Of a DNA stretch of 55,545 bases, positions 18,714 to 29,571 are shown in pieces. The translations under genes were made by a program, and so were the position numbers. The DNA comes from a bacterium (GTDB taxonomy: Bacteria; Chloroflexota; Dormibacteria; UBA8260; Bog-877): positions 1 through 55,545 of the forward strand of contig JAKABA010000011.1 of NCBI GenBank assembly GCA_021802115.1, written 5' to 3'. Within the stretch, counting starts at the first letter, position 1. Each line of letters begins with the position of its first letter. Under the pieces are notes generated by a model. That model was given only the letters and a program-made list of their open reading frames with translations. It had not been told where the DNA came from and did not search any database.

Positions 18714-18734
18714 ATTGTACCCTTCATATTGTGG
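18714..18734 (-). promoter_or_regulatory. NrdR-box-like site over a -10 element
   Basis: On the minus strand CCACAATATGAAGGGT (18734-18719) matches about 12 of 16 positions of the NrdR-box pattern ACACWATATATWGTGT as I remember it. It abuts TACAAT (18719-18714), a good -10, about 53 nt upstream of the nrdR start. Only one box is seen, whereas NrdR usually uses two. Confidence 0.35.
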
Positions 18735-18841
18735 TTTGCGCGCGCGGCGAGCTTGGGGCAGTGCCCCCTGGCCGGGGCGTCACTCTGGGGTGCCCGCCCT
18801 ATGACGGGCTCCGAGCCACCATATAGGCTGCCGGCGCCGCT

Positions 18842-19825
<984 letters not shown>

Positions 19826-19958
19826 CTCGACCTCCAACGCTTGCTATCGACTTCCAGTGTAAACCGGCCCTCTCTCATGCTGGCGGGGGATGCGGCCGCG
19901 GCATCCGATCCGCTACCGTCGGGTCTCGATCGACCGTGGGGTCTCGGCCGACACCGAG

Positions 19959-19967
19959 AAGGAGGAG
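19959..19967 (+). promoter_or_regulatory. Ribosome binding site fixing a TTG start
   Basis: AAGGAGGAG at 19959-19967 ends 9 nt before TTG at 19977-19979. The ATG 29 codons upstream in the same frame has no such site, so the TTG is preferred. Confidence 0.65.
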
Positions 19968-19976
19968 ATCCGGCCC

Positions 19977-22900
19977 TTGAACCAGTTGCGGCTCCTGACT
20001 CGGGCCCTCCGCTGGCGCGCCGGGGCGGCGGTGGCGCTGCTCCTGGTTGCCACGGTGGCCGTGGTCGCCGCGGCCGCCGGCCCCCTGTACCTGGACACCG
20101 CCAACGACAGTGTGTTGCACTCGGTGTTGCTCAGCAACTCGGTCCAGGCCAACGGGATCACCGTGATCCCCCAGTTCTCCCCCACTACCCCTGGTTCCTT
20201 CGTGGAGCGCGCCGCGCTGGTGCTCCAGGCCGCCCGCCGCTATGGGATCTATCGCTGGTACGACCAGGGGAAGACGGTCCTCGACGCGGGGGTGGCGGTG
20301 ACCGCCCGTTCGGGCATCGCCTACGCCAGCGACCTCATCTCGGATCCCGGCCAATGCGGCACCCTCCGCTTCATTTCCGGCAGCTGCCCGACCACTCCCG
20401 ATCAGGTGGCCGTGACCGCTCGCAGCCTGGCGGCGCTGGGCGCCCACCTGGGCTCGACGGTGGCCGTGGCACCCGTGCACGGAGGCCGGAGCGTCCCGGT
20501 CAAGGTGGTGGGGATAGTCTCCCTGGGGAACCCCGCGGCACCCTTCTGGTTCGGGGGCGAGTCTGGGTACTTCGACTTTGGCCCAGCCATCGGCTGCTCC
20601 ATCACCCAGAGCTGCCTGCCCCACCTCGACGCCTTCTTCACCGGGGCCGCCACCGCCGCTGGGTTCCCCTCGGTTCAGGCCATCGACGAGTTTCCCATCA
20701 AGATCGGCGCCGTGCACACCACCGTGGCTGCCACCTTCAACTCGGCGGTGGGCGCGTTTGCCCGCTACACCAACCAGGCTCTGGCGGCCCCGGTCTCGAC
20801 CGACCTGGGCCAGGAGCTCAGCCAGGCCAGTCAGGAGAGCAACCTGATGCAGGCGATCGTGGTCGTGGTCGACCTGCAGCTGGTGCTGCTGGCGCTCTTC
20901 GTCCTGTTCGGGCTGGTGGCCCGCACCGCCGAGGCCAGGGAGAAGGAGGTGGCGCTGGCCAAGCTGCGCGGATTCCGCACCCGCTCGGTGCTGGCGGTGG
21001 GGCTGCTGGAGCCGGTCGCCATGCTCTGCGTCTCCCTGCCGGTGGGTCTGCTGCTGGCGTTCCTGGCCATGCGCGTCGCCCAGCCTCTGCTCCTGCCCGG
21101 GGCCCTGGTCACGCTCCAGCCCCTGGTGGTCTGGGCGGCCGTGGCCGCCTTTGCCGGGGGCCTTTTCGCCACCTTGTTCGGCGCCCGGCGGATCCTGACC
21201 CGGCGTCTGTCCGAGGAGCTGCGAGCGGTGGAGCCGAGGTCTTCCAGCACCGCCAGAGCCGCCCTGGACGCCGCTGCCCTGGCTCTGGCGTTGGCCGGCA
21301 TCCTCGAGCTGCTGCTGGCTGGGGTCCTGAACGGCAGCCAGGCCAACCCACTCGCCGCCTTCGCCCCGGGGCTGGTGGCGGTGGCGGTGGCGGTGCTGGG
21401 GGTGCGCCTGCTGCCCGTGGTCGCGGCCCTGGTGGTCCGCTGGACCAAGGACTCTCCCCGGCTCGCCACCGGCCTGGCGGTTCGCCAGGTCGTGCGTCGG
21501 CCAACCAGCCTGCGCCAGATCACGGTGCTGGCGGTGGCGACGGCGCTGGCCTGCTTCGCCGTCGCCGGCTGGGCGGCCGCCGGGGTCAACCGAACCACCC
21601 GGGCCGACTTCGTCCTGGGGGCGGCCCGAGTGCTGACCGTGCAGGTGCCCAGCGGGGTGAACCTGGAGAGCGCGGTCGACCGGGCCGACCCCAGCGGCCA
21701 TTACGCGATGGCGGTGATGCTCTCCAAGATCCCCAGTCAGAACCTCCTGGCGGTGCAGGTGAGCCGACTGCAGCGAGTGGCCTACTGGCCGGCGGGCATC
21801 AGCTCCACCCGTCTGGCCACGATCGTGCACTGGCTCACCCCTCACCTCCAGGCCCCCCTGATCTTCACCGGCAGCGCGGTCAGGGCCACGATCACGGAGA
21901 ATGGCAGCCCCAACCCGCCCCCGGATCTGGTGTTCAACCTGGTGGACAGCGGCGGCTCTCCAGGCGTGGCCGACTTCGGCTTCCTCAAGCCCGGGACTCA
22001 CGTCTACACCGCCACTCTGCCTGGGACCTGCCTGGGGGGCTGCCACGTCCTCCAGCTCGAGCCGATCTGGAACCCGAGCTCGGGTGGACCCCAGCAGGCG
22101 GTCTACAACCTGACTCTCTCCCAGCTCCAGGTCCTCCGCGGGAGCGTCTGGAAGGAGGTTGGCGGCCAGCTGGCCAAACCGGGGTACTGGCGGGGTCAGG
22201 GAGGTGGCATCAAGGCTACGGCGAGCTCTCAGGGAGGCAGCCCGGCCCTCTCCCTGGCCATCGACGACCAGGCCGCCGACAGCGTCTCCCCGGCGGTCGC
22301 GCCCGGAGCCATGCCGTCGACCCTGCATGGGGTGGTGACCCGGGCCAACGGTGTCTCCGACCCCGCGGCGGCCGGGATTGAGAACTTCGATGGCAACTCG
22401 CTCACCCTGGACGTGCCCTACCAGGTGGTGGCCCTGCCCCAGCTGGGCTACGAGGGATTTCTGGTCGACCTCAAGACCGCCTTGCGGGCGGAGACCGCGC
22501 CCCCCAGCGACACGGTCAGCCAGGTCTGGCTGGCGCCTCACGCGCCGGCCGGCATCGAGCGCTCGCTGCGGGCCCAGGGGCTGCGCGTCACTAAGGTTCA
22601 GACTCCCGCTGCCGACATCCAGAGCATGAACCGCGGCGGGCTCGCCCTCGCCTACCTCTTCTTCCTGTTCGCCGCTGGGGCGGCGGCGGTGCTGGCGATC
22701 GGGGCGGCCGTCTTCTCGGTGTTCATGACCTCGCGGCGGCGCGCTTTCGAGCTGGCGGTGTTGCGGGCGATCGGGGTTCCCAACCGCACCTTGTTGCGCT
22801 CCCTGCTGGGGGAGCAGCTGCTGGTGCTGGGCCCCGGAGTGGTGCTGGGGGTTGGGGCCGGACTGCTGGGGGCTCTGATGGCGCTGCCCTCGGTCCCTGA

Positions 22901-23069
22901 GTTCGCCTCGACCAGCGGGGGGCCCCCGGTGCAGCTGGTCTTCGTGGCCCTACCCATCGTCATGATGCTGGCCGCCCTGGTGGTGCTCCTGGCGGCGGCC
23001 GCCGTCCTGGCCTCTGCGGCCACTCTGCGGCTGGCCTCGTGGGACCGTCTGCGCACGGAGATCACATGA
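19977..23069 (+). CDS. Large FtsX-type ABC transporter permease
   Basis: The 1030-residue permease has the MacB/FtsX architecture duplicated in one chain. It begins with a signal-anchor-like hydrophobic segment and a large extracytoplasmic domain. Membrane segments follow near residues 295-420 and again at about 450-540, then a second extracytoplasmic region and a terminal block of three segments (about 890-1020) with the FtsX-like RRRAFELAVLRAIG. Such permeases work as mechanotransmitters or extrude lipids or peptides rather than transport in the classic sense. The start is TTG behind AAGGAGG. The stop overlaps the first ATPase gene (ATGA), and a second ATPase gene follows. Confidence 0.88.
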   Translation: MNQLRLLTRALRWRAGAAVALLLVATVAVVAAAAGPLYLDTANDSVLHSVLLSNSVQANGITVIPQFSPTTPGSFVERAALVLQAARRYGIYRWYDQGKTVLDAGVAVTARSGIAYASDLISDPGQCGTLRFISGSCPTTPDQVAVTARSLAALGAHLGSTVAVAPVHGGRSVPVKVVGIVSLGNPAAPFWFGGESGYFDFGPAIGCSITQSCLPHLDAFFTGAATAAGFPSVQAIDEFPIKIGAVHTTVAATFNSAVGAFARYTNQALAAPVSTDLGQELSQASQESNLMQAIVVVVDLQLVLLALFVLFGLVARTAEAREKEVALAKLRGFRTRSVLAVGLLEPVAMLCVSLPVGLLLAFLAMRVAQPLLLPGALVTLQPLVVWAAVAAFAGGLFATLFGARRILTRRLSEELRAVEPRSSSTARAALDAAALALALAGILELLLAGVLNGSQANPLAAFAPGLVAVAVAVLGVRLLPVVAALVVRWTKDSPRLATGLAVRQVVRRPTSLRQITVLAVATALACFAVAGWAAAGVNRTTRADFVLGAARVLTVQVPSGVNLESAVDRADPSGHYAMAVMLSKIPSQNLLAVQVSRLQRVAYWPAGISSTRLATIVHWLTPHLQAPLIFTGSAVRATITENGSPNPPPDLVFNLVDSGGSPGVADFGFLKPGTHVYTATLPGTCLGGCHVLQLEPIWNPSSGGPQQAVYNLTLSQLQVLRGSVWKEVGGQLAKPGYWRGQGGGIKATASSQGGSPALSLAIDDQAADSVSPAVAPGAMPSTLHGVVTRANGVSDPAAAGIENFDGNSLTLDVPYQVVALPQLGYEGFLVDLKTALRAETAPPSDTVSQVWLAPHAPAGIERSLRAQGLRVTKVQTPAADIQSMNRGGLALAYLFFLFAAGAAAVLAIGAAVFSVFMTSRRRAFELAVLRAIGVPNRTLLRSLLGEQLLVLGPGVVLGVGAGLLGALMALPSVPEFASTSGGPPVQLVFVALPIVMMLAALVVLLAAAAVLASAATLRLASWDRLRTEIT

Positions 23070-23935
23070 CCACCACCGGCCAGTCCGCGCCCACGGGCCT
23101 GGACATCCACTTCGACGGCGTGGTCCACCTGTATCCGAGTCCGGAGGGCGACGTGGTGGCCCTCCGCGGCGTCGATCTCGACGTCGAGGCGGGGGAGGAG
23201 TTCGCCCTGCTGGGCCCGTCGGGGTCGGGCAAGTCGACCGTGCTGTCGCTGCTGGCGGGGCTGCAGCGAGCCTCGGCTGGACAGATCCAGATCGGGCCCT
23301 ACGAGATGGGCAAGCTGAGCAATCGACAACTGCTGCGGCTGCGGGCGACCGAGGTCAGCCTGGTGCTCCAGGACCCGGCCCGTAACCTTCTCCCCTACGC
23401 CACCGCCACCCAGAACATCGAGTTCGCGCAGCGCGGGGCCAGGGGCCGTGGCAAGACTCCACCCTGGAGTCCTTTGGAACTGCTCCAGGAACTGGGCATG
23501 GGCCCCCTGGCGGGGCGCACCGTGGCGACTCTGTCAGGGGGGGAGCAGCAGCGGGTGGCGATCGCCTCGGGAGTGGCGGGGGCGCCGCGACTGCTGCTGG
23601 TCGACGAACCGACCAGCCAGCTGGACACCATCAGCCGTGATCAGGTGATCGAGCTGCTGCATCGGATCAACTCCCAGCTGGGGTCCACTGTGGTCAGCGT
23701 CACCCACGATCCCGCGGTGGCGGCCGCCATGCCGCGCACCGTGACCATCCGCGACGGACGGGTCGGGGCCGAGGGCAGACGGGGCCAGGAGTATGCGGTG
23801 GTGGGCCGCGACGGCAGCGTGCAGATGCCGCCGGATGTGCTCGAGATGCTCCCGCCCGGCACCCTGCTCCAGGTCCGTCGGCACCGGGCGGGAGTGGATC
23901 TGCGCAATCCGGAGCTGGAGCCCCATGATCAGTGA
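23066..23935 (+). CDS. ABC transporter ATP-binding protein (first)
   Basis: The 289-residue ATPase of the LolD/MacB type pairs with the upstream permease. Walker A is GPSGSGKST, the signature is LSGGEQQR, Walker B with D-loop is LLLVDEPTSQLD, and the switch His is in VTHDP. A C-terminal extension of about 50 residues follows the core. The start is ATG 23066, overlapping the permease stop; an upstream ATG in the same frame lies inside the permease and is rejected. It is the second gene of a three-gene operon. Confidence 0.92.
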   Translation: MTTTGQSAPTGLDIHFDGVVHLYPSPEGDVVALRGVDLDVEAGEEFALLGPSGSGKSTVLSLLAGLQRASAGQIQIGPYEMGKLSNRQLLRLRATEVSLVLQDPARNLLPYATATQNIEFAQRGARGRGKTPPWSPLELLQELGMGPLAGRTVATLSGGEQQRVAIASGVAGAPRLLLVDEPTSQLDTISRDQVIELLHRINSQLGSTVVSVTHDPAVAAAMPRTVTIRDGRVGAEGRRGQEYAVVGRDGSVQMPPDVLEMLPPGTLLQVRRHRAGVDLRNPELEPHDQ

Positions 23936-24578
23936 GATCCGGCTCGAGCACGTGGCCGCCCAGGCCGGTGGGCGCACCATCCTGAGCGACATCAGCCTGG
24001 TCATCCGGGCTGGGGAGTCGGTGGCTCTCACCGGGCCATCGGGCTCGGGCAAGACCACCCTTCTGCTGCTGGCGGCCGGGCTCCAACTACCCAGCCAAGG
24101 ACGCGTGCTGGTGGACGGCCAGCCGCTATCCCAAAGTGATCGGAGCCGCCAGCGCTTCGGAGTGGTGCTCCAGAACCATGGCCTGGTGTCGGTTCTGACC
24201 GCGGCGGAAAATGTCGCGCTGCCCTTGCAGGCTCGGGGCCTGCCGGCTTCCGAGGTGGCGTCGGCAACCGCCGCCGCCTTGGCGGCAGTGGGCCTGGCGG
24301 GGACGGCCGACTCCCTGGTCCAGGACCTCTCCGGTGGGCAGCAGCAGCGGGTGGCAGTGGCCCGTGCCCTGGTGGGGCCACCGGAGGCGGTGCTCGCTGA
24401 CGAGCCGACCTCCGAGCTGGTGGCCGAGCAACGCAAGATCATCATGGGGCTGCTCCTCAGGCAGGCCAGCGAGGGCCGGCTGCTCATGATCGCCAGCCAC
24501 GATCCCGAAGTGGTCGAGGCCTGCGATCGGACGGTGCGGCTCGTCGATGGCCATCAGCTGGCGGGCGCTGCCGGTTGA
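23925..24578 (+). CDS. ABC transporter ATP-binding protein (second)
   Basis: The 217-residue ATPase is again of the LolD/MacB type. Walker A is GPSGSGKTT, the signature is LSGGQQQR and the switch His is in IASHDPE. After Walker B (VLADEPTSE) the usual D-loop LD is replaced by LV, so one of the two composite ATP sites may be weakened in a heterodimer with the first ATPase. The ATG at 23925 overlaps the preceding gene by 11 bp and has GGAG upstream. Two distinct ATPases beside one double-FtsX permease suggest an asymmetric complex. Confidence 0.9.
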   Translation: MISEIRLEHVAAQAGGRTILSDISLVIRAGESVALTGPSGSGKTTLLLLAAGLQLPSQGRVLVDGQPLSQSDRSRQRFGVVLQNHGLVSVLTAAENVALPLQARGLPASEVASATAAALAAVGLAGTADSLVQDLSGGQQQRVAVARALVGPPEAVLADEPTSELVAEQRKIIMGLLLRQASEGRLLMIASHDPEVVEACDRTVRLVDGHQLAGAAG

Positions 24579-24868
24579 GGGCCTCCCCGGGGCTGGCGGC
24601 CTCGACCAGGGGGCATCCGTTCTGGGCGCCGACAGCCCCAGCCTCGCCGCTCAGTGGCCGAGGACCGCAGGGTCCGGCGGGCGGAGCCCAAGTCTGGCGG
24701 GCGACTCCTGGCGGGGTCGCGTCCTGGACCAACTCCACGGGTGCCTGCCCGGTCACCACCTGGCTCGTCACCGGTCGGCTGCCACCAAGCGGGCCAGGGC
24801 AAGTCCGTGGAGTCGCGACGGAACCGCAAACGAGTCAGTTCGACAACCCCCAGCCCACCGGCGATCCA

Positions 24869-25189
24869 GCCGCGATCATCCCGGTGCAGAGAATCCGTGG
24901 TCCGATCTTCCTTGACTGCGGCGGGTCCGACAGCGTGTGGTCATCTTGTCCCTACGCCGATGCCATCATGTCGCGGCTTGACCAGGCGCGCGATCCCTAC
25001 CCGCACCTGCTCTACGCGTACCCGGACGCGGGCCATGGTGTTGGGGACATTGTTCCCTATGAGCCCGATCAACTGGGACCAGCCGCTGCTGACCTCTTGG
25101 GCAGCTCGCCGAACGCCAACCACAACGCTGACGCGCAAATCTGGCCGCATCTGCTGGCCTTTCTCGCCGGATCCGGAGGTGCTTACTAA
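24869..25189 (+). pseudogene. BAAT-type acyl-CoA hydrolase, C-terminal fragment
   Basis: About 105 codons match the C-terminal part of the BAAT/acyl-CoA thioester hydrolase family: IPVQRIRGP, LDCGGSDSVW with the triad Asp, and DAGHGVG with the triad His. The nucleophile-bearing N-terminal half is absent; sequence upstream in the same frame (from 24575) shows no family likeness and runs into the ABC operon. It is read as a 5'-truncated remnant, with the left boundary approximate. Confidence 0.6.
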
Positions 25190-25377
25190 CCGGCCCTCCC
25201 GGACCTCGGCGGGGGCCAACCGGGCATCCGCGCGGGGACACGTTGAGCGCTGGGCCGCGTCACCAATCCCCAGGCGTGGACCGTACCCAGGCCCTGGCGA
25301 GGGTCGCCGCTCACGTGGTCAGCTTCGACCCGGACAATGTCCGCAAGGCCCGCCGCAGCAGCCCCGGAGCCCAATGG

Positions 25378-25383
25378 TACGCT
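25378..25383 (+). promoter_or_regulatory. -10 element for a leaderless reductase transcript
   Basis: TACGCT lies 6 nt before the ATG at 25390 and no Shine-Dalgarno is present, the same arrangement as upstream of fbiC. Confidence 0.35.
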
Positions 25384-25389
25384 TGCGAA

Positions 25390-25938
<549 letters not shown>

Positions 25939-26025
25939 CCATCGGACTTTCCGGCTTGAGCCGGCCGCGTCATGGAGCCCTGGTTCCCGCCTCTCTCGCG
26001 CCCACCGCAGCGGTTCCGTCCGCGG

Positions 26026-26253
26026 CTAACTGGCCACGCACCGACCAACAGAGTTCACCGTGAGGGCGCACCGACGAGCGATCTCGGCGCGCGAAACACC
26101 GTCCGTGACCCACAACAAGTCCCGGGCCGGGCGCACCTCCCGAGCCCACGCCGGGTGAAAACGAGCAAGCCGCTCGAGCTCAGCCCGCAGTCCAGCCGTC
26201 AGCTCCAAGGCCCCAGCCGCAGCCACTGTCCCACCCCCACCACGACAGATCAC
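26026..26253 (-). pseudogene. IS630-like transposase N-terminal fragment
   Basis: Seventy-five codons resemble the N-terminal helix-turn-helix region of IS630-family transposases: LRAELERLARFHPAWAR, then WVTDGVSRAEIARR. The frame ends at the point where the DDE domain should start and nothing matching follows. No inverted repeats were found. Confidence 0.45.
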
Positions 26254-26312
26254 GATTCGAGCGCCCCACCACTGGGCCGGTTCGCGGTCGGCTCACGGCC
26301 GGAGCCGTCACC

Positions 26313-27545
26313 TCACGGCTGTGCGTCCATGGTGCGGGCCCCAGGGATCAGCAGCACCAACCCGCAAGCGGCGGCGAGGAGGCCGCTCGCCAGAAAGGCG
26401 GCCCTGGCTCCGATGGCAGTTGCGGCGAGACCCCCTATGACCATGCCCACAGGCGTCAGCGTCCCGACCATGACGTAGGAGACCGATGACACCCGACCCA
26501 TGAGGTGGACGGGGACAGAGGTCTGGAGCTTGGTGAAATAGAGCACGTCGCCATACACAACCGCTCCGGCCGACCCCGCGACCAGGAGGGCGGCCAGCCA
26601 CGCATTGGGGACGAACGCGAGGCCAGCCACGAGGAGTCCTGAGGTGGCGTAGGCGGCCCACATGACTTCGACCAGGCGTTGGGGCGAACCCAGGCGGGCA
26701 ACCGCCAGCGATGCCAGCACCCCGGCCGCGCCGGCGCTGGCGTAGACCAGGCCCAGCACCAGTGGGCTGGCGTGCAGGACGTGGCGGACCAGGACTGGCA
26801 GCAACACGAAATACGGGCCCATGCCGACCAGATTCGCGACAGCGGCGCCCAGCAGCAGGACGAAGAGCCAGCGTCGCGAGACGATGTAGTGGATGCCTTC
26901 CCACGCTTCTGCCATCACCGATTTGCCGCTGGCAGCCGGGCGGGATCGGTGATGGACGGCGGCGAGAGCGGCCGCTGAGACCAGGAAACTGGCGGCGTCG
27001 AAGCCGAACGCCGCCGCGGTGCCGACGATGGCGACTGCCACCCCCCCCAGCGCGGGGCCGATCAGGTTCACCGTGAGCTCGTTGCTGGTGCTGTTCAGCG
27101 CGTTGGCCTGGGTGAGCTGCTCGGCAGGTAGCAGTTCCGGAATGAGGGCCATGAATGCCGGCCCCGAAAACGCATCTGCCGTCCCAAACACCACCGCCAT
27201 CATCACCAGTTGCCACAGGGCAACGGAGTGCATGGCGATCAAGGCCGCGACCGCCGCCACCGCCGCTGCCTGGGTCAGGTCGGCGGCCAAAAGGGCGGTC
27301 CGGCGGGGCCAGCGGTCCACCACCACGCCGCCCAGCAGGGACAACACCACTCCCGGGATGGCCCGCGCCGCCAACACGTACGCAAGGCCCGTCGCCTGGC
27401 GATCCACCTGCAATGCCTCGAGCGCGATGGCTACCGTAAAGACCCCATCGCCAAGCCTGGAGATGAGGTTTCCTGACCACATGAGACGAAAGTCGCGCGC
27501 CCGCAGCGGTGCGCTAATCGTCGGCCGGCTCCTGGCATCAGACAA
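26313..27545 (-). CDS. Major facilitator superfamily exporter
   Basis: The 410-residue polytopic protein is of the MFS_3/EntS-like exporter group, with about twelve hydrophobic segments. It opens with the usual RDFRLMWSGNLIS and has the loop motif GGVVVDRWPRR after the second segment. Relatives export siderophores, macrolides or other drugs; the substrate here is unknown. The start is TTG 27545; a -10-like TAGGAT is 9 nt upstream and there is no ribosome binding site, so a leaderless message is likely. It stands alone. Confidence 0.87.
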   Translation of the reverse strand: MSDARSRPTISAPLRARDFRLMWSGNLISRLGDGVFTVAIALEALQVDRQATGLAYVLAARAIPGVVLSLLGGVVVDRWPRRTALLAADLTQAAAVAAVAALIAMHSVALWQLVMMAVVFGTADAFSGPAFMALIPELLPAEQLTQANALNSTSNELTVNLIGPALGGVAVAIVGTAAAFGFDAASFLVSAAALAAVHHRSRPAASGKSVMAEAWEGIHYIVSRRWLFVLLLGAAVANLVGMGPYFVLLPVLVRHVLHASPLVLGLVYASAGAAGVLASLAVARLGSPQRLVEVMWAAYATSGLLVAGLAFVPNAWLAALLVAGSAGAVVYGDVLYFTKLQTSVPVHLMGRVSSVSYVMVGTLTPVGMVIGGLAATAIGARAAFLASGLLAAACGLVLLIPGARTMDAQP

Positions 27546-27908
27546 AGCCGGGAGATCCTAGCAGGGCGTCGAAATGCGCGGTGTGCTCTTGGTCACTGGC
27601 GGCCGGGCTGAGAGGAGGCCGGCCGGCGAGGTCCTGGAGTCGAAACCAGGGTCGGGGTGGCGCGGGGAACCTGGGCGTGAGATGTGGCCCTGGAGATGCT
27701 GAAGATGGTCAGTCCCAAGGTGCGCCTACAGGACTGCCGCGGGGCGCGAACGCGAGTTGCCAGGCCGGCTGCTGGCGGTGGCAAGGTCAGGTCCAGCGGG
27801 CCTGTCCGAACCTGGCTCGGTTGGCCGGCTCAAGGGGCCGCGCCGGGGGGAAATTCACAGAGCAAACGGCCCGGAGCTGCCGCCTCACCTATCCTCAAAG
27901 GTCAGGAG
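27546..27908. other. Intergenic region, no gene seen
   Basis: This 363-bp gap lies between the exporter start and the end of the glycosylase gene. Apart from the minus-strand TAGGAT (27555-27560) 9 nt upstream of the exporter start, nothing was recognised. Confidence 0.4.
27555..27560 (-). promoter_or_regulatory. -10 element before the MFS gene
   Basis: TAGGAT on the minus strand ends 9 nt before the TTG start, with no Shine-Dalgarno sequence between. Confidence 0.3.
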
Positions 27909-28580
27909 TCAGCCATCTCCGGCCGCTTTCAGAGCCCTAACCGGTCGCGGCCCCGCCGCCGCTGGCCGCGAAAACCGGTTCCGCTCCGCTTCCACGGCGG
28001 CCCGGATCGAGCAGTCGGCCAGGTGGTCGTTCACCATCCCGAGAGACTGCATGGCGGCATGGACGGTGGTGGGTCCGACGAAACGGAAGCCCAGCTGGCG
28101 CAACGCCCGGGAGAGGGCGGTGGACTCGTCGGTGCTGGCCACCAGGTCGTCGGTGGTGACCGGGGTAGGGGCCTGGCGCGGCTCGTATCCCCAGCACACG
28201 GCGGCCAGGGAACCACCGGAGGCCAGCAGGCGTACGGTCGCCCGCGCATTGTCGATGGTGGCCAGGATCTTGCCCCGGTGACGCACGATCCCAGCGTCCA
28301 GCAGCAGGCGCTGCACGTCCACCTCGCCCAGGGCTGCCACCGCCGCGGCATCAAAGTCCAGGAAGGCCCGCCGGAAGGAGTCGCGCTTGCGCAGGATCGT
28401 GAGCCACGAGAGCCCGCTTTGGAATCCTTCCAAGCAGAGCTTCTCGAGTACCTTCTGGTCGTCGGCGACGGGTCTGCCCCATTCCTGGTCGTGGTAACGC
28501 CGGTACTCGGGCGGGTTGACCCCCCAGGGACAGCGGCGTAGTCCGTCCTCCCCCAGCGCTGCTCCTTGCCCCACCGGCAA
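27909..28580 (-). CDS. tag: DNA-3-methyladenine glycosylase I
   Basis: Tag removes 3-methyladenine from alkylated DNA in base-excision repair. The 223-residue protein has the family opening RCPWGVNPPEYRRYHDQEWG with the zinc-ligand Cys and His. These are followed by LEGFQSGLSWLTIL, IVRHRGKI and the GPTTVHAAMQSLG block, with further His and Cys ligands near HLADC. The first in-frame ATG is used; the start is uncertain by a few codons. The next gene upstream on the same strand is msrA, 267 bp away, so the two are probably separate units. Confidence 0.92.
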   Translation of the reverse strand: MPVGQGAALGEDGLRRCPWGVNPPEYRRYHDQEWGRPVADDQKVLEKLCLEGFQSGLSWLTILRKRDSFRRAFLDFDAAAVAALGEVDVQRLLLDAGIVRHRGKILATIDNARATVRLLASGGSLAAVCWGYEPRQAPTPVTTDDLVASTDESTALSRALRQLGFRFVGPTTVHAAMQSLGMVNDHLADCSIRAAVEAERNRFSRPAAAGPRPVRALKAAGDG

Positions 28581-28847
28581 AAGTATGGCGGTGACCGGCG
28601 GCCCGGGGCGCCCACGGCACCGCTGGGCCCGGCCGGGGGGTGCAGGCTGCTGCCGAGCGCACCTCCCCCGATCCTCAGGGGCGCGTCCGGCCCAACCTCG
28701 GTGGTCGCCCCTCGCGACGCTTCCGGACAGGTCGCGATTTCAATCGATTCCAGGCTCTGCCGGCCGCGCCGCCGGCGCCTTCCACCGACCCCTCGAGGAT
28801 GGCGGCGCCCCCTGACCAGAGGTCGCTCGCCCGGGCGTTGCTCCCGC

Positions 28848-29501
28848 TCAGATGGCGCCCAGAACCCCCACCGGGCAGGCAACTCCGGTGCCGCCCATGC
28901 CGCAGTAGCCGTGGGGGTTCTTGTCGAGATACTGCTGGTGGTACTGCTCGGCGTAGTAGAAGGGGCCGGCCACCGAGATCTCGGTGGTGATCTGCCCCAT
29001 GCCGGCGGCCGTGAGCGCGCTCTGGTAATCGGCTCGAGAGGCCTCCGCCTGGCCCGCCTGGTCGCTGGTGGTGCAGTAGAGCGCAGACCGGTACTGGGTG
29101 CCCGAGTCAGCGCCCTGGCGCATCCCCTGGGTGGGGTCGTGGGATTCCCAGAAGACCTGCAGCAGGCGGCCGTAGCTGATGCGTTTGGGATCGAAGACCA
29201 CCAGCACCGCCTCGGCATGCCCGGTTCGCCCGCTGCAGACCTCCTGGTAGGTGGGATTCGGGGTCAGCCCGCCGCTGTAGCCGGCGGCCGTGGTGTGGAT
29301 CCCAGGCAGGGTCCAGAACCGGCGCTCCGCGCCCCAGAAGCATCCCATCGCAAAGATGGCCAGCTCCATCTCCTCCGGGAACGGCGGGCACAGGGGACGC
29401 CCCAGCACGGTGTGCAGGCCGTCAATCGGCATGCCGTCGGCCCGGCCGGGCAGAGCCTCGGCGGCGGTTGGCAGGGTGGCTCGACTCAGGAATGGGTTCA
29501 T
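28848..29501 (-). CDS. msrA: Peptide methionine sulfoxide reductase MsrA
   Basis: MsrA reduces methionine-S-sulfoxide in oxidised proteins. The 217-residue form carries the active-site block GCFWGAE with Cys54, and the following family blocks [18 protein letters not shown] and the C-terminal [14 protein letters not shown] with a resolving Cys. ATG 29501 is chosen because GGAGG lies 11 nt upstream and a longer frame has no family likeness. It follows the ABC-2 exporter operon on the same strand with a gap of about 70 bp and could be read with it. Confidence 0.93.
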   Translation of the reverse strand: MNPFLSRATLPTAAEALPGRADGMPIDGLHTVLGRPLCPPFPEEMELAIFAMGCFWGAERRFWTLPGIHTTAAGYSGGLTPNPTYQEVCSGRTGHAEAVLVVFDPKRISYGRLLQVFWESHDPTQGMRQGADSGTQYRSALYCTTSDQAGQAEASRADYQSALTAAGMGQITTEISVAGPFYYAEQYHQQYLDKNPHGYCGMGGTGVACPVGVLGAI

Positions 29502-29571
29502 GCGGCGCAGCACCTCCAGCATCGTTCCCAGGCTAACAGTGGTCCCAATTCCCCGCCTCCGCCATATGGTC

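Noticed and set aside
19875..22541. 888-codon minus-strand frame
   Set aside because: It is antisense to the FtsX permease, and its His/Gln/Gly-rich translation shows no domain.
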